DNA of 34,142 nucleotides from Agromyces bauzanensis (lineage in GTDB: Bacteria; Actinomycetota; Actinomycetes; Actinomycetales; Microbacteriaceae), in the NCBI RefSeq assembly GCF_014645655.1, contig NZ_BMMD01000026.1, positions 1-34,142 of the forward strand. The letters are read 5' to 3'. The position numbers were made by a program, and so were the translations under genes. The notes under the pieces were generated by a model. The model ran no database searches and was not told the origin of the DNA. It saw only the letters and a program-made list of their open reading frames with translations. Below are positions 14,979-24,517 of the stretch, in pieces (positions within the stretch are counted from its first letter, which is position 1; each line of letters starts with the position of its first letter).

Positions 14979-17470
14979 AGGGCGAACCTCCGTTCCTCAC
15001 CGGTGGCGAACTCGGACTCGATGCCCTCGACGACGATGCGGATGGGCGCTGCCTCCCCCGGCAGCGACGTGATGCGCAGCTCGTCCTGCGAGAACGTCAC
15101 GCTGAGCGCCTGGTCCCGGTACACGAGGTGAAACCTGATGGAGCTGATCTCGGCGGGGAGCTGCGGGTGGAACCACAGCCGGTCATCGCGCATCTCGAGG
15201 CCCGCGTAGCAGCGCGTGACGAGGTCGACTGAGCCTGCCATGGCGGCGATGTGCACGCCCTCGCGGGTGGTGCCGCGCTGGATGTCGTCGAGGTCGCTGC
15301 GCAGGGCCTGCCCGAGGAAGGACCACGACCGCGCGCGGTCGCGTCGCGCCTCGAGCCACGAGTGCACGACGTTCGAGAGCGTCGACCCGTACGTGGAGGT
15401 CGCCGAGTATCGCTCGACCGTTCGCACGACCGCGTCGGGCGGGAGGTCGTAGCCCATGTCCGCGAGCAGTTCCCGCAGCTCTTCGGCCGAGAACAGGTAG
15501 AGCAGCATGAGCGCGTCGGGCTGCTTCGAGACCTGGTAGCGGTTCGTGGTGTCGTGATCGGCGTTCAGGAGCAGGTCGAGCCGCCCGATCCACGGGTGGC
15601 GTGCACGGTACCGGTCGAGATCGATGGGCTCCAGGTCCTGGTAGCCGTCGAACTGCGAGAGCGTACCATCGTCGTTGAACACGACCGTGAGACGGTGGGC
15701 GATGCGCTCCCACTCCTCGGGTTCGCCCGGCGCGATATCGAGGCGTCGCCAGGCGAGGCGGCCCGGATGCCGCTGCAGCACGTCGAGCGTCGCGATGGCG
15801 CGCCGGAGCACCCAGGCGGTCATCACGTTGGTGTACACGTTGTCGCGCACGCCCTCACCGGGGCGGTCGAGGTAGCCGTCGTGGAACTCGTCGGGACCCA
15901 TGACGTGGTCGATCGAGTACCGGTCGCGCGCGGCGTCGTAGACCGCGAGCGACGCGAAGAACCTGGCGATCTCCACGATGAGGTCGGCCCCCTCGTGCAC
16001 TAGGAACTGGGTGTCGCCGGTGGACTCGTAGTACTGCCAGGCGCTGAAGGCGATGGCGAGGCCCACGTGGCGCTGCAGTCGCGAGTTGTCGGGCATCCAC
16101 TGTCCGTTCAACGGGTTGAACAGCCGCCTCGGGGTGACGTCGTCGCCCGCAATGCCGCTCTGCCACGGGAACATGGCACCCGCATGCCCGGCGCGGGTGG
16201 CGGCCGCACGCGCGGCGCCGAGACGCCGGTGCCGGTACGCGAGCAGCGCCGGGGTCAGCGTCGGCCGACGCAGCGTGATGAACGGGTACACGAACAGTTC
16301 GTCCCAGAACACGTGGCCACCATACGCCTCGCCGTGCAGGCCGCGGGCGGGAACACCCGCGTCGAGGTCGGCGTCGACGGCGTTGAGCGTCTGCAGCACA
16401 TGGAAGGCGTTGACGTGCAGCGCGAGCGCCTCCTCGCCTGCGGGCTGCAACTCCACGGCGAACTCGAGCCACAGGCGCTCCCACGCCTGCGTGTGCGCGA
16501 CCAGGAGCTCGTCGAAGGAGCCCGCGTTCGCGACGCCCTCCGCGGCGGCTTCCGCCGGCGCGAGCACCGCGCGGTCGCGCGAGGTGCTGACGTGCACGAT
16601 CTTCTCGATCACGAGGGCCGTGCCGGACACGGCATTCGTCGTGAACTCGTGCGCCACCGCACCGCCCTCATCGGCGTCGAACCGGCGTTCGGGCTCGAGC
16701 GCCGACTCGCCGAGGCGCACCGACGTTCGGGCTGCGGTTGCGATGCGGATGTTCGACCGCCTCGTATTCACCTCGAGCAGCACGGTGTCGCCGGACGGCT
16801 CGAGCAGTGCCGTCGGGCGCAGGTGCCGATGCGTGGACGGCGAGTGACCGGGCACGTTCACGTTGGCGACCCGGCCGTCGACGCCCGACCGCACCGTGAC
16901 CGGCCCCGACCAGTCCACGGGGACGATCGACACGCGCAAAGCCGCAAGCCGCGGCGTCGCCTGCGAGACGAACCGGTCGCTGCGCACCGTGGTGAGCCGG
17001 CCGAGGGTGTCGCGCACCGTGACGCTCCTCGTCAGGATGCCATGGCGCACGTCGAGCTCCTGATGGAACGCGACGAGGTCTCCGTCGTCGAGCGCGTCGA
17101 GCCCGAACCAGTCGCCGTCGCCGAGACGGACCCGCACCGGCAGCCAATTCGGCGCGTTGACCATCTCCTCGTCGGGCATCGAGACGCCGTCGACGGTCCA
17201 GTCGACGACGTCGTAGACGCCCGCGAAGTACGTGCCCGGATAGTGCACGTCATCGGCCGACGACTCCTCGGCAGCTCCGCGGGTGCCCCAGTAGCCGTTC
17301 GCGAGGGTGCAGAGCGCCTCCCGCTTGCCCTCCTGCGCGGGTAGGTACTCGTCGAAGGCCACCACCCAGACCTCGGCGTCGTCGGGCTCGCCATCGGGAT
17401 GCGGGAGGCCGCAGAGGCTCTCTTCGAGGAGGCGAGTCGCGGCCATGCCCCCAACGTTACGCTGAGACAT
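14975..17470 (-). CDS. Glycoside hydrolase family 65 protein (alpha-glucan disaccharide hydrolase/phosphorylase)
   Basis: An 831-aa enzyme acting on alpha-linked glucose disaccharides such as trehalose, maltose or kojibiose. An N-terminal beta-sandwich (about 30-290) is followed by an (alpha/alpha)6 barrel. The barrel has GGHVFWDELFVYPF (384-397), SIDHVMGPDEFHDG (519-532; E528 is the expected general acid) and the substrate loop KQPDALML (649-656). A small C-terminal beta domain closes the protein. The late motif STYGSTLS...TREGVHIAAMAGSVDL resembles actinobacterial GH65 members where hydrolase and phosphorylase are hard to tell apart; no phosphoglucomutase gene lies beside it. ATG 17470 is used; ATG 17446 is an equally plausible start. 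It trails the DUF167 gene by 33 nt. Confidence 0.9.
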   Translation of the reverse strand: MSQRNVGGMAATRLLEESLCGLPHPDGEPDDAEVWVVAFDEYLPAQEGKREALCTLANGYWGTRGAAEESSADDVHYPGTYFAGVYDVVDWTVDGVSMPDEEMVNAPNWLPVRVRLGDGDWFGLDALDDGDLVAFHQELDVRHGILTRSVTVRDTLGRLTTVRSDRFVSQATPRLAALRVSIVPVDWSGPVTVRSGVDGRVANVNVPGHSPSTHRHLRPTALLEPSGDTVLLEVNTRRSNIRIATAARTSVRLGESALEPERRFDADEGGAVAHEFTTNAVSGTALVIEKIVHVSTSRDRAVLAPAEAAAEGVANAGSFDELLVAHTQAWERLWLEFAVELQPAGEEALALHVNAFHVLQTLNAVDADLDAGVPARGLHGEAYGGHVFWDELFVYPFITLRRPTLTPALLAYRHRRLGAARAAATRAGHAGAMFPWQSGIAGDDVTPRRLFNPLNGQWMPDNSRLQRHVGLAIAFSAWQYYESTGDTQFLVHEGADLIVEIARFFASLAVYDAARDRYSIDHVMGPDEFHDGYLDRPGEGVRDNVYTNVMTAWVLRRAIATLDVLQRHPGRLAWRRLDIAPGEPEEWERIAHRLTVVFNDDGTLSQFDGYQDLEPIDLDRYRARHPWIGRLDLLLNADHDTTNRYQVSKQPDALMLLYLFSAEELRELLADMGYDLPPDAVVRTVERYSATSTYGSTLSNVVHSWLEARRDRARSWSFLGQALRSDLDDIQRGTTREGVHIAAMAGSVDLVTRCYAGLEMRDDRLWFHPQLPAEISSIRFHLVYRDQALSVTFSQDELRITSLPGEAAPIRIVVEGIESEFATGEERRFAL

Positions 17471-17503
17471 CCGCCCGACGCACCAGACAGGTCCGGACGA
17501 TCG

Positions 17504-17743
17504 CTATCCGGCGTCGTCGACGCGCACGCGCTTGATGCGCGACGACTCGCCGCGCAGGATCGTCACCCTCGAACGCGGCACCCCGAAGTGCGCGGCCAAC
17601 GCGGCGACGACGCCCGCGTTCGCGGCGCCGTCGACCGCGCGCTCCCGCACGTACACGGTGACGGATGCCGCGGGGTCGCCCTCGGTCTCCTCGACGAGCG
17701 GCCCCTTGCGACTGCCGGGCTTCACCCGCACCGTCAGGTCCAT
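17504..17743 (-). CDS. DUF167/YggU family protein
   Basis: A 79-aa protein with the whole DUF167 signature: MDLTVRVKPGSRK at the start, VYVRERAVDGAANAGVVAAL in the middle and the closing strand SRVTILRGESSRIKRVRV. The family is widespread and small, with no established function. It sits 12 nt after der on the same strand, a frequent neighbour arrangement, so it is probably cotranscribed with it. Confidence 0.9.
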   Translation of the reverse strand: MDLTVRVKPGSRKGPLVEETEGDPAASVTVYVRERAVDGAANAGVVAALAAHFGVPRSRVTILRGESSRIKRVRVDDAG

Positions 17744-17755
17744 CGCGCGGGTCGC

Positions 17756-19273
17756 CTACCGCTGGCGACGCTCGCGCACGCGCATGTTGATCACGATGGG
17801 CGAGCCCTCGAAGCCGTAGATCTCGCGCAGGCGTCGCTGGATGAACCGGCGGTAGCCCGGGTCGAGGAACCCGGTGGTGAACAGCACGAAGGTCGGCGGG
17901 CGGCTCGCGGCCTGCGTGCCGAACAGGATGCGGGGCTGCTTGCCGCCGCGCACCGGGTGCGGGTGCTCCTGCGTGAGCTCGGTGAGGAACGCGTTGAACT
18001 TGCCCGTGGGAATGCGGGTGTCCCAGGACTCGAGCGCCGTCTCGAGGGCGGGCACGAGCTTCTCGAGGTGCCGGCCCGTCTTCGCCGAGATGTTCACGCG
18101 CGGCGCCCAGGCGACATGGTGCAGGTCCTGCTCGATCTCGCGCTCGAGGTAGCGTCGGCGGTCGTCGTCGAGGAGGTCCCACTTGTTGTACGCGAGCACG
18201 AGCGCGCGGCCCGACTCGAGTACGAGGTCGATGATGCGCACGTCCTGCTCGGAGACCGGCTGCGAGACATCCAGCAGCACGACCGCGACCTCGGCCTTCT
18301 CGAGGGCCGCCTGGGTGCGCAGCGAAGCGTAGAAGTCGGCGCCCTGCTGCAGATGCACCCGCCGGCGGATGCCCGCGGTGTCGACGAAGCGCCACACCTT
18401 GCCGCCGAGCTCGATCTGCTCGTCGACGGGATCGCGTGTGGTGCCGGCCAGCTCGTTGACCACCACGCGCTCTTCGCGGGCCGCCTTGTTGAGCAGGCTC
18501 GACTTGCCGACGTTCGGCCGTCCGAGGATCGCCACCCGCCGGGGACCGCCGAACTCGTCCTTCGCCACGGCCGACACCTGCGGCAGGACCCTGAAGACCT
18601 CCTCCAAGAGGTCGGCCACGCCGCGCCCGTGCAGCGCCGAGACCGGATACGGCTCACCGAGGCCGAGGCTCCAGAGGGCCGCCGCCTCGGGCTCCTGCCG
18701 TGCGTCGTCGACCTTGTTGGCCACGAGGAACACGGGCTTCTTCGCCTTGCGGAGCAGTCGCACCACGTGCTCGTCGGTCGAGGTCGCGCCGACCATGGCA
18801 TCGACGACGAACAGCACCACGTCCGAGAGGTCGATCGCGACCTCGGCCTGCGCGGCGACGGATGCGTCGATGCCCCTCGCGTCGGGCTCCCACCCGCCGG
18901 TGTCGACGAGCGTGAAGCGCCGGTCGAGGTACTCCCCCTTGTACGCGACGCGGTCGCGCGTGACACCCGGCGTGTCCTCGACGACGGCCTCGCGGCGCCC
19001 GAGGATGCGGTTCACGAGCGCCGACTTGCCGACGTTCGGCCGGCCGACGATCGCGATGACCGGCAGCGCCGGGAGGTAGCGGATGCCCTCCTCGCCCTCC
19101 TCCGAGAGCTCGAGCACGTCGAGGTCGTCCTCGTCGAGCTCGTAGTCGGCGAGCCCCGACCGGAGTGCGGTGGCCCGCTGCTCGGCGAGCTCCTCGTCGA
19201 CGTCGGCGAGGCGCTCGGCCAGATCGTCGTCGACGACGGCCTCGTCGTCGTACTCGGCCTGCTGGTCGGTCAT
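17756..19273 (-). CDS. der: Ribosome-associated GTPase Der (EngA)
   Basis: A 505-aa GTPase with the two tandem G domains unique to this family; it acts in 50S subunit assembly. After an acidic 70-residue N-terminal extension rich in Asp/Glu, domain 1 has G1 GRPNVGKS (77-84), the switch TPGVTRD, G3 DTGGW and G4 NKVD. Domain 2 has a second GRPNVGKS (251-258), [17 protein letters not shown] and NKWD. A KH-like C-terminal domain ends [16 protein letters not shown]. The extension is common in actinobacteria. It starts 51 nt after cmk, its usual partner, in the same operon. Confidence 0.97.
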   Translation of the reverse strand: MTDQQAEYDDEAVVDDDLAERLADVDEELAEQRATALRSGLADYELDEDDLDVLELSEEGEEGIRYLPALPVIAIVGRPNVGKSALVNRILGRREAVVEDTPGVTRDRVAYKGEYLDRRFTLVDTGGWEPDARGIDASVAAQAEVAIDLSDVVLFVVDAMVGATSTDEHVVRLLRKAKKPVFLVANKVDDARQEPEAAALWSLGLGEPYPVSALHGRGVADLLEEVFRVLPQVSAVAKDEFGGPRRVAILGRPNVGKSSLLNKAAREERVVVNELAGTTRDPVDEQIELGGKVWRFVDTAGIRRRVHLQQGADFYASLRTQAALEKAEVAVVLLDVSQPVSEQDVRIIDLVLESGRALVLAYNKWDLLDDDRRRYLEREIEQDLHHVAWAPRVNISAKTGRHLEKLVPALETALESWDTRIPTGKFNAFLTELTQEHPHPVRGGKQPRILFGTQAASRPPTFVLFTTGFLDPGYRRFIQRRLREIYGFEGSPIVINMRVRERRQR

Positions 19274-19324
19274 GATGTCTCCTCTGAAGTCTGTGCGCAG
19301 CCGGGATCCGTGCCCGTCGCGGCG

Positions 19325-20020
19325 CTACCGCACCACCTCGTGCTGCGCGGCCCGGATCACGCCGATCACCGCATCGACGGTCTGCTCGAAGTCGAGCTCC
19401 GTCGAATCGACGGTCGTCACGCCCTCGGCGGCGGTCATGAAGTCGACGACCTTCGCGTCGGCCTCGTCGCGGCGGCGCAACTGCTCCCCCGTGTGCTCGG
19501 GCGCGGTGTCGACGAGTTCGGCGGAGCGCCTGGCTATTCTAACCGCCTCCGATGCCGTGAGCAGGATCCGCACGGGCGCATCGGGTGCGACGACCGTCGT
19601 GATGTCGCGACCCTCCACCACGATGCCGGGGCGGCGCTCGTCGGCGATGATGCTGCGGAACAGCTCGATGAGGTGCGTTCGCACCTCGGGCACGCGCGCC
19701 ACACGGCTCACCACCGCCGTGATGTCGGGGTCGCGGATCGCGGTGGTCACGTCGACGTCGCCGACCTGTACGGCGTACCCGGCCGGGTCGGTGCCGATGC
19801 GGTACTCGAAGCTCGACACGCACGAGATGACGGATGCCGCGTCATCCGTGTCGACGCCGCACGCCTCAGCGTGCCAGGCGAGCGCACGGTAGGCGGCGCC
19901 CGTGTCGAGGAAGCCGTAGCCCAGGCGACGCGCGACCTCCTTCGAGACGCTCGACTTGCCGCTGCCGGCGGGACCGTCGACCGCGACGACGAGCGGGTAC
20001 ACGGGAGTGGGTTCGTTCAC
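19325..20020 (-). CDS. cmk: Cytidylate kinase
   Basis: A 231-aa enzyme that phosphorylates CMP and dCMP with ATP. The P-loop is GPAGSGKS (16-23), followed by [20 protein letters not shown] for the nucleotide-monophosphate site. [20 protein letters not shown] and [15 protein letters not shown] complete the binding loop, and ARRSAEL plus RRRDEAD provide the lid arginines. GTG at 20020 is chosen; it has AGGTTGA just upstream and gives the normal family length. It lies between tyrA (38 nt upstream) and der. The long open frame upstream of the start overlaps tyrA in another frame and is not real. Confidence 0.96.
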   Translation of the reverse strand: MNEPTPVYPLVVAVDGPAGSGKSSVSKEVARRLGYGFLDTGAAYRALAWHAEACGVDTDDAASVISCVSSFEYRIGTDPAGYAVQVGDVDVTTAIRDPDITAVVSRVARVPEVRTHLIELFRSIIADERRPGIVVEGRDITTVVAPDAPVRILLTASEAVRIARRSAELVDTAPEHTGEQLRRRDEADAKVVDFMTAAEGVTTVDSTELDFEQTVDAVIGVIRAAQHEVVR

Positions 20021-20058
20021 GTTCAACCTGTTCGATGAGTTCGGTTCGTTCGACGCGT

Positions 20059-21141
20059 TCAGCCGGCGATCCGCCAGCCGCGCGCGGCCAGCTCGTCGGT
20101 CAGGCGCTCCACCACCTCGGGGAGCACGAAGATCTCGGCGAGGCCGACCTGCGCGCCCGGCGAGTGCTCGAGGCGGAGGTCCTCGAGGTTCACGCCGGCG
20201 TCGCCGACGTCGTTGAAGAGCCGCGCGAGCTGGCCCGGACGGTCGTCGACCATCACGATGAGGCTCGCGTACCGGCGATCGACGCCGTGCTTTCCGGGCA
20301 GGCGCTCGACGCCCGTGTTGCCGCCGAAGAGTTCCTCGGCGATACGGCGGCGGGCACCGGGCGCCTCGAAGTCCTCGAGGGCGGCGATGAACCGATCGAG
20401 GTCGTCGCGGTAGGCGCGCAGGATCTCGGCGACCGGCCCGGCGTTCTGGCCGAGGATCTGCACCCACAGCTCGGGGTCGCTCGCGGCGATGCGCGTGACG
20501 TCGCGCAGGCCCTGCCCGACGAGATTGAGCGCCGCGTGCGGTGCATCGATGAGGCGGCGGGCCACGAGGCTCGAGACGACCTGGGGCACATGCGAGACAA
20601 GCGCGACGGCGCGGTCGTGCTGCTCGGGCGTGAGCTCGACGAGCGTGGCCCCGAGGTCGAGGATGAGGTCGTCGATGGCCGCGGCGTTCTGGTACGAGAC
20701 GTTGCCGTGATCGACCACGACCCACGGGCGTCCGACGAACAGGTCAGCGCGGCCCGACATCGGTCCGCCGCGCTCGCGACCGGCCATCGGGTGCGTGCCG
20801 ATGTAGCGGGAGAGGTCGGCACCGCGCGCCTTCAGGTCGTGGTAGACGGCGAGCTTGACGCTCGCGACATCCGTCACGAGCGCCTCGGGGAAGGCCTCGA
20901 GCTCGGCCGCGACGACGTCGGCGGTGACATCGGGCGGCACGCACACCACGACGAGCTGCGGCCGGTCGCCGGGCTCGGCCGGGCGCCCGGCGCCGTAGTC
21001 GACGGCGATGGCGAGGTGCGTGGGCGACGCGTCGGCGAGGATCACGTCGATGCCCTTCGCCTTGAGGCCCAGGCCGATGCTCGCGCCGAGCAGGCCGACA
21101 CCGACGACGCGCACCGGCCCGATCAGGCGTGATTCGGTCAC
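20059..21141 (-). CDS. tyrA: Prephenate dehydrogenase with ACT domain
   Basis: A 360-aa enzyme that oxidatively decarboxylates prephenate to 4-hydroxyphenylpyruvate with NAD(P) in tyrosine synthesis. It has the Rossmann loop [14 protein letters not shown] near the start, [10 protein letters not shown], the catalytic [12 protein letters not shown] and [15 protein letters not shown], all standard. The last 85 residues form an ACT regulatory domain ([20 protein letters not shown]), which fits feedback control by tyrosine. The GTG start overlaps the stop of the pseudouridine synthase gene by 4 nt, so the two are translationally coupled. Confidence 0.95.
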   Translation of the reverse strand: MTESRLIGPVRVVGVGLLGASIGLGLKAKGIDVILADASPTHLAIAVDYGAGRPAEPGDRPQLVVVCVPPDVTADVVAAELEAFPEALVTDVASVKLAVYHDLKARGADLSRYIGTHPMAGRERGGPMSGRADLFVGRPWVVVDHGNVSYQNAAAIDDLILDLGATLVELTPEQHDRAVALVSHVPQVVSSLVARRLIDAPHAALNLVGQGLRDVTRIAASDPELWVQILGQNAGPVAEILRAYRDDLDRFIAALEDFEAPGARRRIAEELFGGNTGVERLPGKHGVDRRYASLIVMVDDRPGQLARLFNDVGDAGVNLEDLRLEHSPGAQVGLAEIFVLPEVVERLTDELAARGWRIAG

Positions 21142-21989
21142 GGGTCCCCTTCGTTCGATCCGGCGCCGTCGTTCGATCCGGCGTCACCGCGCGTGGCGTC
21201 CGCAGCGCGGGAGATCGTGAGCAGTTGGCCGAGTTCCACCTTAGTCAACTCGCGCAGGGCGCCCGACTTCAGGGTGCCGAGGTGCAGGGGCCCGAAGCTG
21301 CGGCGAACGAGGTCGGCGACCGGATGCCCCACGGCGTCGAGCATGCGGCGCACGATGCGGTTCCGCCCGGAGTGCAGCGTCACCTCGACCATGGTGTGCC
21401 GGTCGTCGCCCTGCTGCTGCAGGATCCGACCACGGTCGATCGCGATGGTGCCGTCGTCGAGCTCGATGCCCCGCTTCAGTCGCTGCAGCGTTTGCGGCGT
21501 CATCCGGCCACGGACCTTCGCGATGTACGTCTTCTCCACGCCGAACGACGGATGCGCGAGCACGTGCGCGAGCTCGCCGTCGTTGGTGAGCAGCAGCAGC
21601 CCGCTCGTCTCCACGTCGAGGCGGCCCACGTTGAAGACACGCTCCTCGAGCCCGTCCGTGAAGCGCCTGAGGTCGGGCCGGCCCTGCTCGTCGCGCATCG
21701 ACGACACCACGCCGCGCGGCTTGTTCAGCAGGTAGTAACGCTTCGCGGGGTCGAGCTGCACCGCGACGCCGTCGACGGCAACCAGGTCGGTCGTGGGATC
21801 GACGCGACTGCCCAGTTCGGTGACGACGCGCCCGTTGACCTCGACGCGGCCCTCGACGATGAGCTGCTCCGAGACCCGGCGGCTTGCGACGCCGGCCGCC
21901 GCGAGCACCTTCTGAAGACGCTGGCCTTCGTTCGTCTGGTCGGCCCCACGGTCGCGCTGCTCAGTCAAGGTCGAATCCCCCTTGGCCAT
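21138..21989 (-). CDS. rluB: RsuA/RluB-family 23S rRNA pseudouridine synthase
   Basis: A 283-aa enzyme. An N-terminal S4 RNA-binding domain (QRLQKVLAAAGVASRRVSEQ, then EGRVEVNGRVV) is followed by the catalytic domain. The catalytic domain has KPRGVVSSM, the catalytic Asp motif NVGRLDVETSGLLLLTNDG, KTYIAKVRG and the conserved HSGRNRIVRRML. The family isomerises one uridine in rRNA; position next to scpAB is standard for the RluB type. ATG 21989 overlaps scpB by 29 nt. TTG at 21968 is a serious alternative because AAGGGGG lies 8 nt before it. The C-terminus carries a duplicated [13 protein letters not shown] tail. Confidence 0.92.
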   Translation of the reverse strand: MAKGDSTLTEQRDRGADQTNEGQRLQKVLAAAGVASRRVSEQLIVEGRVEVNGRVVTELGSRVDPTTDLVAVDGVAVQLDPAKRYYLLNKPRGVVSSMRDEQGRPDLRRFTDGLEERVFNVGRLDVETSGLLLLTNDGELAHVLAHPSFGVEKTYIAKVRGRMTPQTLQRLKRGIELDDGTIAIDRGRILQQQGDDRHTMVEVTLHSGRNRIVRRMLDAVGHPVADLVRRSFGPLHLGTLKSGALRELTKVELGQLLTISRAADATRGDAGSNDGAGSNEGDP

Positions 21990-22722
21990 CGTCGAGCAGC
22001 GGAGAGATGTGCGGCAGCTCGTCGACGGAGTTGATGCCGATGTTCGTGAGCAGCAGGTCGGTCGTGCCGTACAGGATCGCACCCGTCTCGGCGTCGGTGT
22101 CGACCTCGGTGATGAGGCCCCGACCGAGCAACGTGCGCACGACCGAGTCGACGTTCACCGCCCGGATCGCCGCGATCGACGGGCGCGAGATCGGCTGCTT
22201 GTACGCGATCACCGCGAGGGTCTCGAGCGCGGCCTGCGACAGCTTCGACGACGACTGGGTGAACACGAAGTCGGCCACGAGCGTGTCGTACTCGGCGCGC
22301 ACGTAGAAGCGCCAGCCGCCGCCCACTTCCCGCAGTTCGAATCCGCGACGGATGCCGCGGGCCGACGCCTCCTCCTCGGCGATGTCGGTGCGCGGCTCCC
22401 CCGAAGTGCCCGTCCCGTCGTAGTCGGCGACGAGACGCGCGATGGCGGCGCGCACCTCGGCGACCGGACGCGCGACTGCAGCGGCGAGCTGCACGACACC
22501 CTGCGGCTCGTCGGCGATGAAGAGGATGGCCTCGAGTGCGCGGTCGAGGTCGAGCTGGGCCTGGCCGGGCACGTCGAGCGGCGTGACGATCGACAGCTCG
22601 GGCCCGCGATCCTGCATTGGTCGAGTAGGGCGCGAAGCGCCCGTATCGAGACCCTCGTCAGGTCTCGATACGCGCCCTCCTTCGTCGGCCGCTACTCGAC
22701 CACCGGACGTCTCACTCGTCAT
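21961..22722 (-). CDS. scpB: Segregation and condensation protein B
   Basis: ScpB dimers bind ScpA and the SMC complex for chromosome condensation. The tandem winged-helix body is clear: LDRALEAILFIADEPQGVVQ, the GWRFYVRAEY strand region, SSKLSQAALETLAVIAYKQPISRP, RAVNVDSVVRTLLGRGLI and TTDLLLTNIGINSVDELP. The ATG at 22722 overlaps the scpA stop by 11 nt and gives 253 aa, but the first 35 codons are largely encoded by a palindromic repeat. ATG 22617 just after the repeat would give a 218-aa protein of normal family length. Which start is used cannot be told from sequence. Confidence 0.93.
   Translation of the reverse strand: MTSETSGGRVAADEGGRVSRPDEGLDTGASRPTRPMQDRGPELSIVTPLDVPGQAQLDLDRALEAILFIADEPQGVVQLAAAVARPVAEVRAAIARLVADYDGTGTSGEPRTDIAEEEASARGIRRGFELREVGGGWRFYVRAEYDTLVADFVFTQSSSKLSQAALETLAVIAYKQPISRPSIAAIRAVNVDSVVRTLLGRGLITEVDTDAETGAILYGTTDLLLTNIGINSVDELPHISPLLDDGQGGFDLD
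22618..22702. repeat. 85-nt palindromic repeat inside the 5' end of scpB
   Basis: Outer arms TGGTCGAGTAG (22618-22628) and CTACTCGACCA (22692-22702) are perfect inverted repeats. Inner arms CGTATCGAGACC (22642-22653) and GGTCTCGATACG (22661-22672) are also perfect. A further small hairpin GGGCGC-GAA-GCGCCC lies between the left arms. The structure would fold into a branched stem. TGGTCGAGTAG-type palindromes are a known mobile intergenic repeat of Microbacteriaceae (recalled, not searched). Here it is open in the scpB frame from ATG 22722. Confidence 0.85.
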
Positions 22723-23590
22723 AGTCGGCCCCCAGGCTCTCGAGGTTCTCATCGGACCAGCTCTCGGCGGCCCATCGCAGTGTGAGTTCACCGAGCGGCT
22801 CGAGCTGCTCGAACCCGATCGCCGAGTGCCGGTACAGCTCCAGCACGGCGAGGAACCGTGCAACGACCACACCGCGTTGCCCGATGCCGGCGATCAGCTC
22901 GCGGAAGGTCACGGGCTCGCCGCGCCGCAGCACCGCGACGACGTGCGCCGCCTGCTCGCGGATCGAGACGAGCGGCGCGTGCAGGTGATCGAGGCCGACG
23001 GTGGGCACCGCGCGCGGCGTGAGCGCGAGCGTCGCGAGGGCCGCGAAGTCCTCGGCGCTGAGCGTCCAGCGCAGTTCGGGCTCGCGTCGGCGGAACCGCT
23101 CCTCGAGCCGCACGCTGCGGGGATGCCGCAGCGATTCGGACTCGAGGTGCGCCGCGAACCAGCGCGAAGCCTCCTTGAACGCGCGGTACTGCAGCAGCCG
23201 AGCGAAGAGGAGGTCGCGCGCCTCGAGGAGCGCCACGTCCTCGGCGTCGACGAGCTCGCCCTGCGGCAGGAGCCCGGCGACCTTGAGGTCGAGCAGGGTT
23301 GCGGCCACGACGAGGAACTCCGACGCGCGATCGAGCTCCTCCGCGGAGTCGAGCCCCCGCAGGTAGGAGATGAACTCGTCGGTCACCGCCGACAGCGAGA
23401 CCTCGGTGATGTCGAGCTCGTGCTTGGCGATGAGCGAGAGCAGCAGGTCGAACGGTCCCTCGAAGTTCGAGAGCGCGACGCGGAACCCGGGCGCCTCATC
23501 CGACCCGTCGACGGCCGCGCCGTCCAGTGCCGGGGTCTCGCCGGGCGCGCGCTCGTCGGGAACCGGGACCGTCTCAGGCGACCGCGCCAC
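22712..23590 (-). CDS. scpA: Segregation and condensation protein A
   Basis: A 292-aa kleisin that bridges the SMC heads and binds ScpB. The N-terminal signature FRVALSNFEGPFDLLLSLIAKHELDITEVSLSAV (given here only as a landmark near residue 36) is classic ScpA. It is followed by FLVVAATLLDLKVAGLLP and ARLLQYRAFKEASRWFAA. The C-terminal winged helix has VVARFLAVLELYRHSAIGFEQ. GTG 23590 overlaps the parA stop by 17 nt. The first 30 residues are Pro/Glu-rich and may not all be translated. Confidence 0.95.
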   Translation of the reverse strand: MARSPETVPVPDERAPGETPALDGAAVDGSDEAPGFRVALSNFEGPFDLLLSLIAKHELDITEVSLSAVTDEFISYLRGLDSAEELDRASEFLVVAATLLDLKVAGLLPQGELVDAEDVALLEARDLLFARLLQYRAFKEASRWFAAHLESESLRHPRSVRLEERFRRREPELRWTLSAEDFAALATLALTPRAVPTVGLDHLHAPLVSIREQAAHVVAVLRRGEPVTFRELIAGIGQRGVVVARFLAVLELYRHSAIGFEQLEPLGELTLRWAAESWSDENLESLGADYDE

Positions 23591-24461
23591 GGAAGACCAG
23601 CTCCCTCGCGAGCTGCCGGTACGACGTCGACGCCTGGTGATCGGGCGCGAACTCGGTGATCGGGGTCGCGGCCACCGTCGCGTCGGGGAACTTCACGGTG
23701 CGCGTGATGACCGTCTCGAGCACCTTGTCGCCGAACGCGTCGACCACCCGCTCGAGCACCTCGCGCGAGTGCAGCGTGCGCGCGTCGTACATGGTCGCGA
23801 GGATGCCGTCGAGCTCGATCGCGGGGTTCAACCGGTCGCGCACCTTTTCGATGGTCTCGATGAGCAGGGCGACGCCGCGCAGCGCGAAGTACTCGCACTC
23901 GAGCGGGATGACCACTCCATGGCTGGCCGTGAGCGCGTTCACGGTGAGCAGTCCGAGCGATGGCTGGCAGTCGATGAGGATCACGTCGTAGTCGGGTGCC
24001 ACCCGGCGGAGCACGCCGGCGAGGATCTGCTCGCGGGCGACCTCGGTGACGAGGTGCACCTCGGCGGCCGACAGGTCGATGTTCGCGGGGATCACGTCGA
24101 GCCCCTCGACCATCGTGTGCTGGATGGCGTCGGCCGGCTCGATGCTGCGCGACAGCAGCAGGTCGTAGATGGTGGGCGCATCGTGGGTCTGCACGCCGAG
24201 TCCGGCCGAGAGCGCGCCCTGCGGGTCGAAGTCGACCGCGAGCACCCGACGCCCGTACTCGGCCAGGGTGGCGCCCAGGTTGATGGTGGTCGTCGTCTTG
24301 CCGACCCCGCCCTTCTGGTTGCAGAGGGCGATGATGCGGGCCGGACCGTGCGAACGCAGTGGGGCGGGCTCGGGGAAATCGCGGTGGGGACGACCGGCGG
24401 GACCGACCTCGGGCTCCAGCGACGCGATGCCGTCAGCCGGGTCCTGCGTCTGGTTGGTCAC
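23574..24461 (-). CDS. parA: ParA/Soj-family chromosome partitioning ATPase
   Basis: A 295-aa Walker-type ATPase. A 40-residue disordered N-terminus is followed by the deviant Walker A KGGVGKTT (50-57). DFDPQGALSAGLG is the A' motif, VILIDCQPSLGLLTVNAL the Walker B region, and PLECEYFALRGVALL the family signature. The GTG start is set by AGGAGA about 10 nt upstream. Adjacent xerD, scpA and scpB genes make this a segregation cluster. This ParA is the one linked to scpAB, and no ParB gene follows, so it may not be the main parABS ATPase. Confidence 0.94.
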   Translation of the reverse strand: MTNQTQDPADGIASLEPEVGPAGRPHRDFPEPAPLRSHGPARIIALCNQKGGVGKTTTTINLGATLAEYGRRVLAVDFDPQGALSAGLGVQTHDAPTIYDLLLSRSIEPADAIQHTMVEGLDVIPANIDLSAAEVHLVTEVAREQILAGVLRRVAPDYDVILIDCQPSLGLLTVNALTASHGVVIPLECEYFALRGVALLIETIEKVRDRLNPAIELDGILATMYDARTLHSREVLERVVDAFGDKVLETVITRTVKFPDATVAATPITEFAPDHQASTSYRQLARELVFRGAVA

Positions 24462-24517
24462 GTCTGGTCTCTCTCCTGCGTCGTCGGCGCCTGCGTCCCG
24501 CAAGTGCTTGGTCGATT

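Noticed and set aside
17399..20038. 879-codon open frame on the plus strand
   Set aside because: It opposes DUF167, der and cmk, whose motifs are complete; its translation is Arg/His/Val-rich antisense noise.
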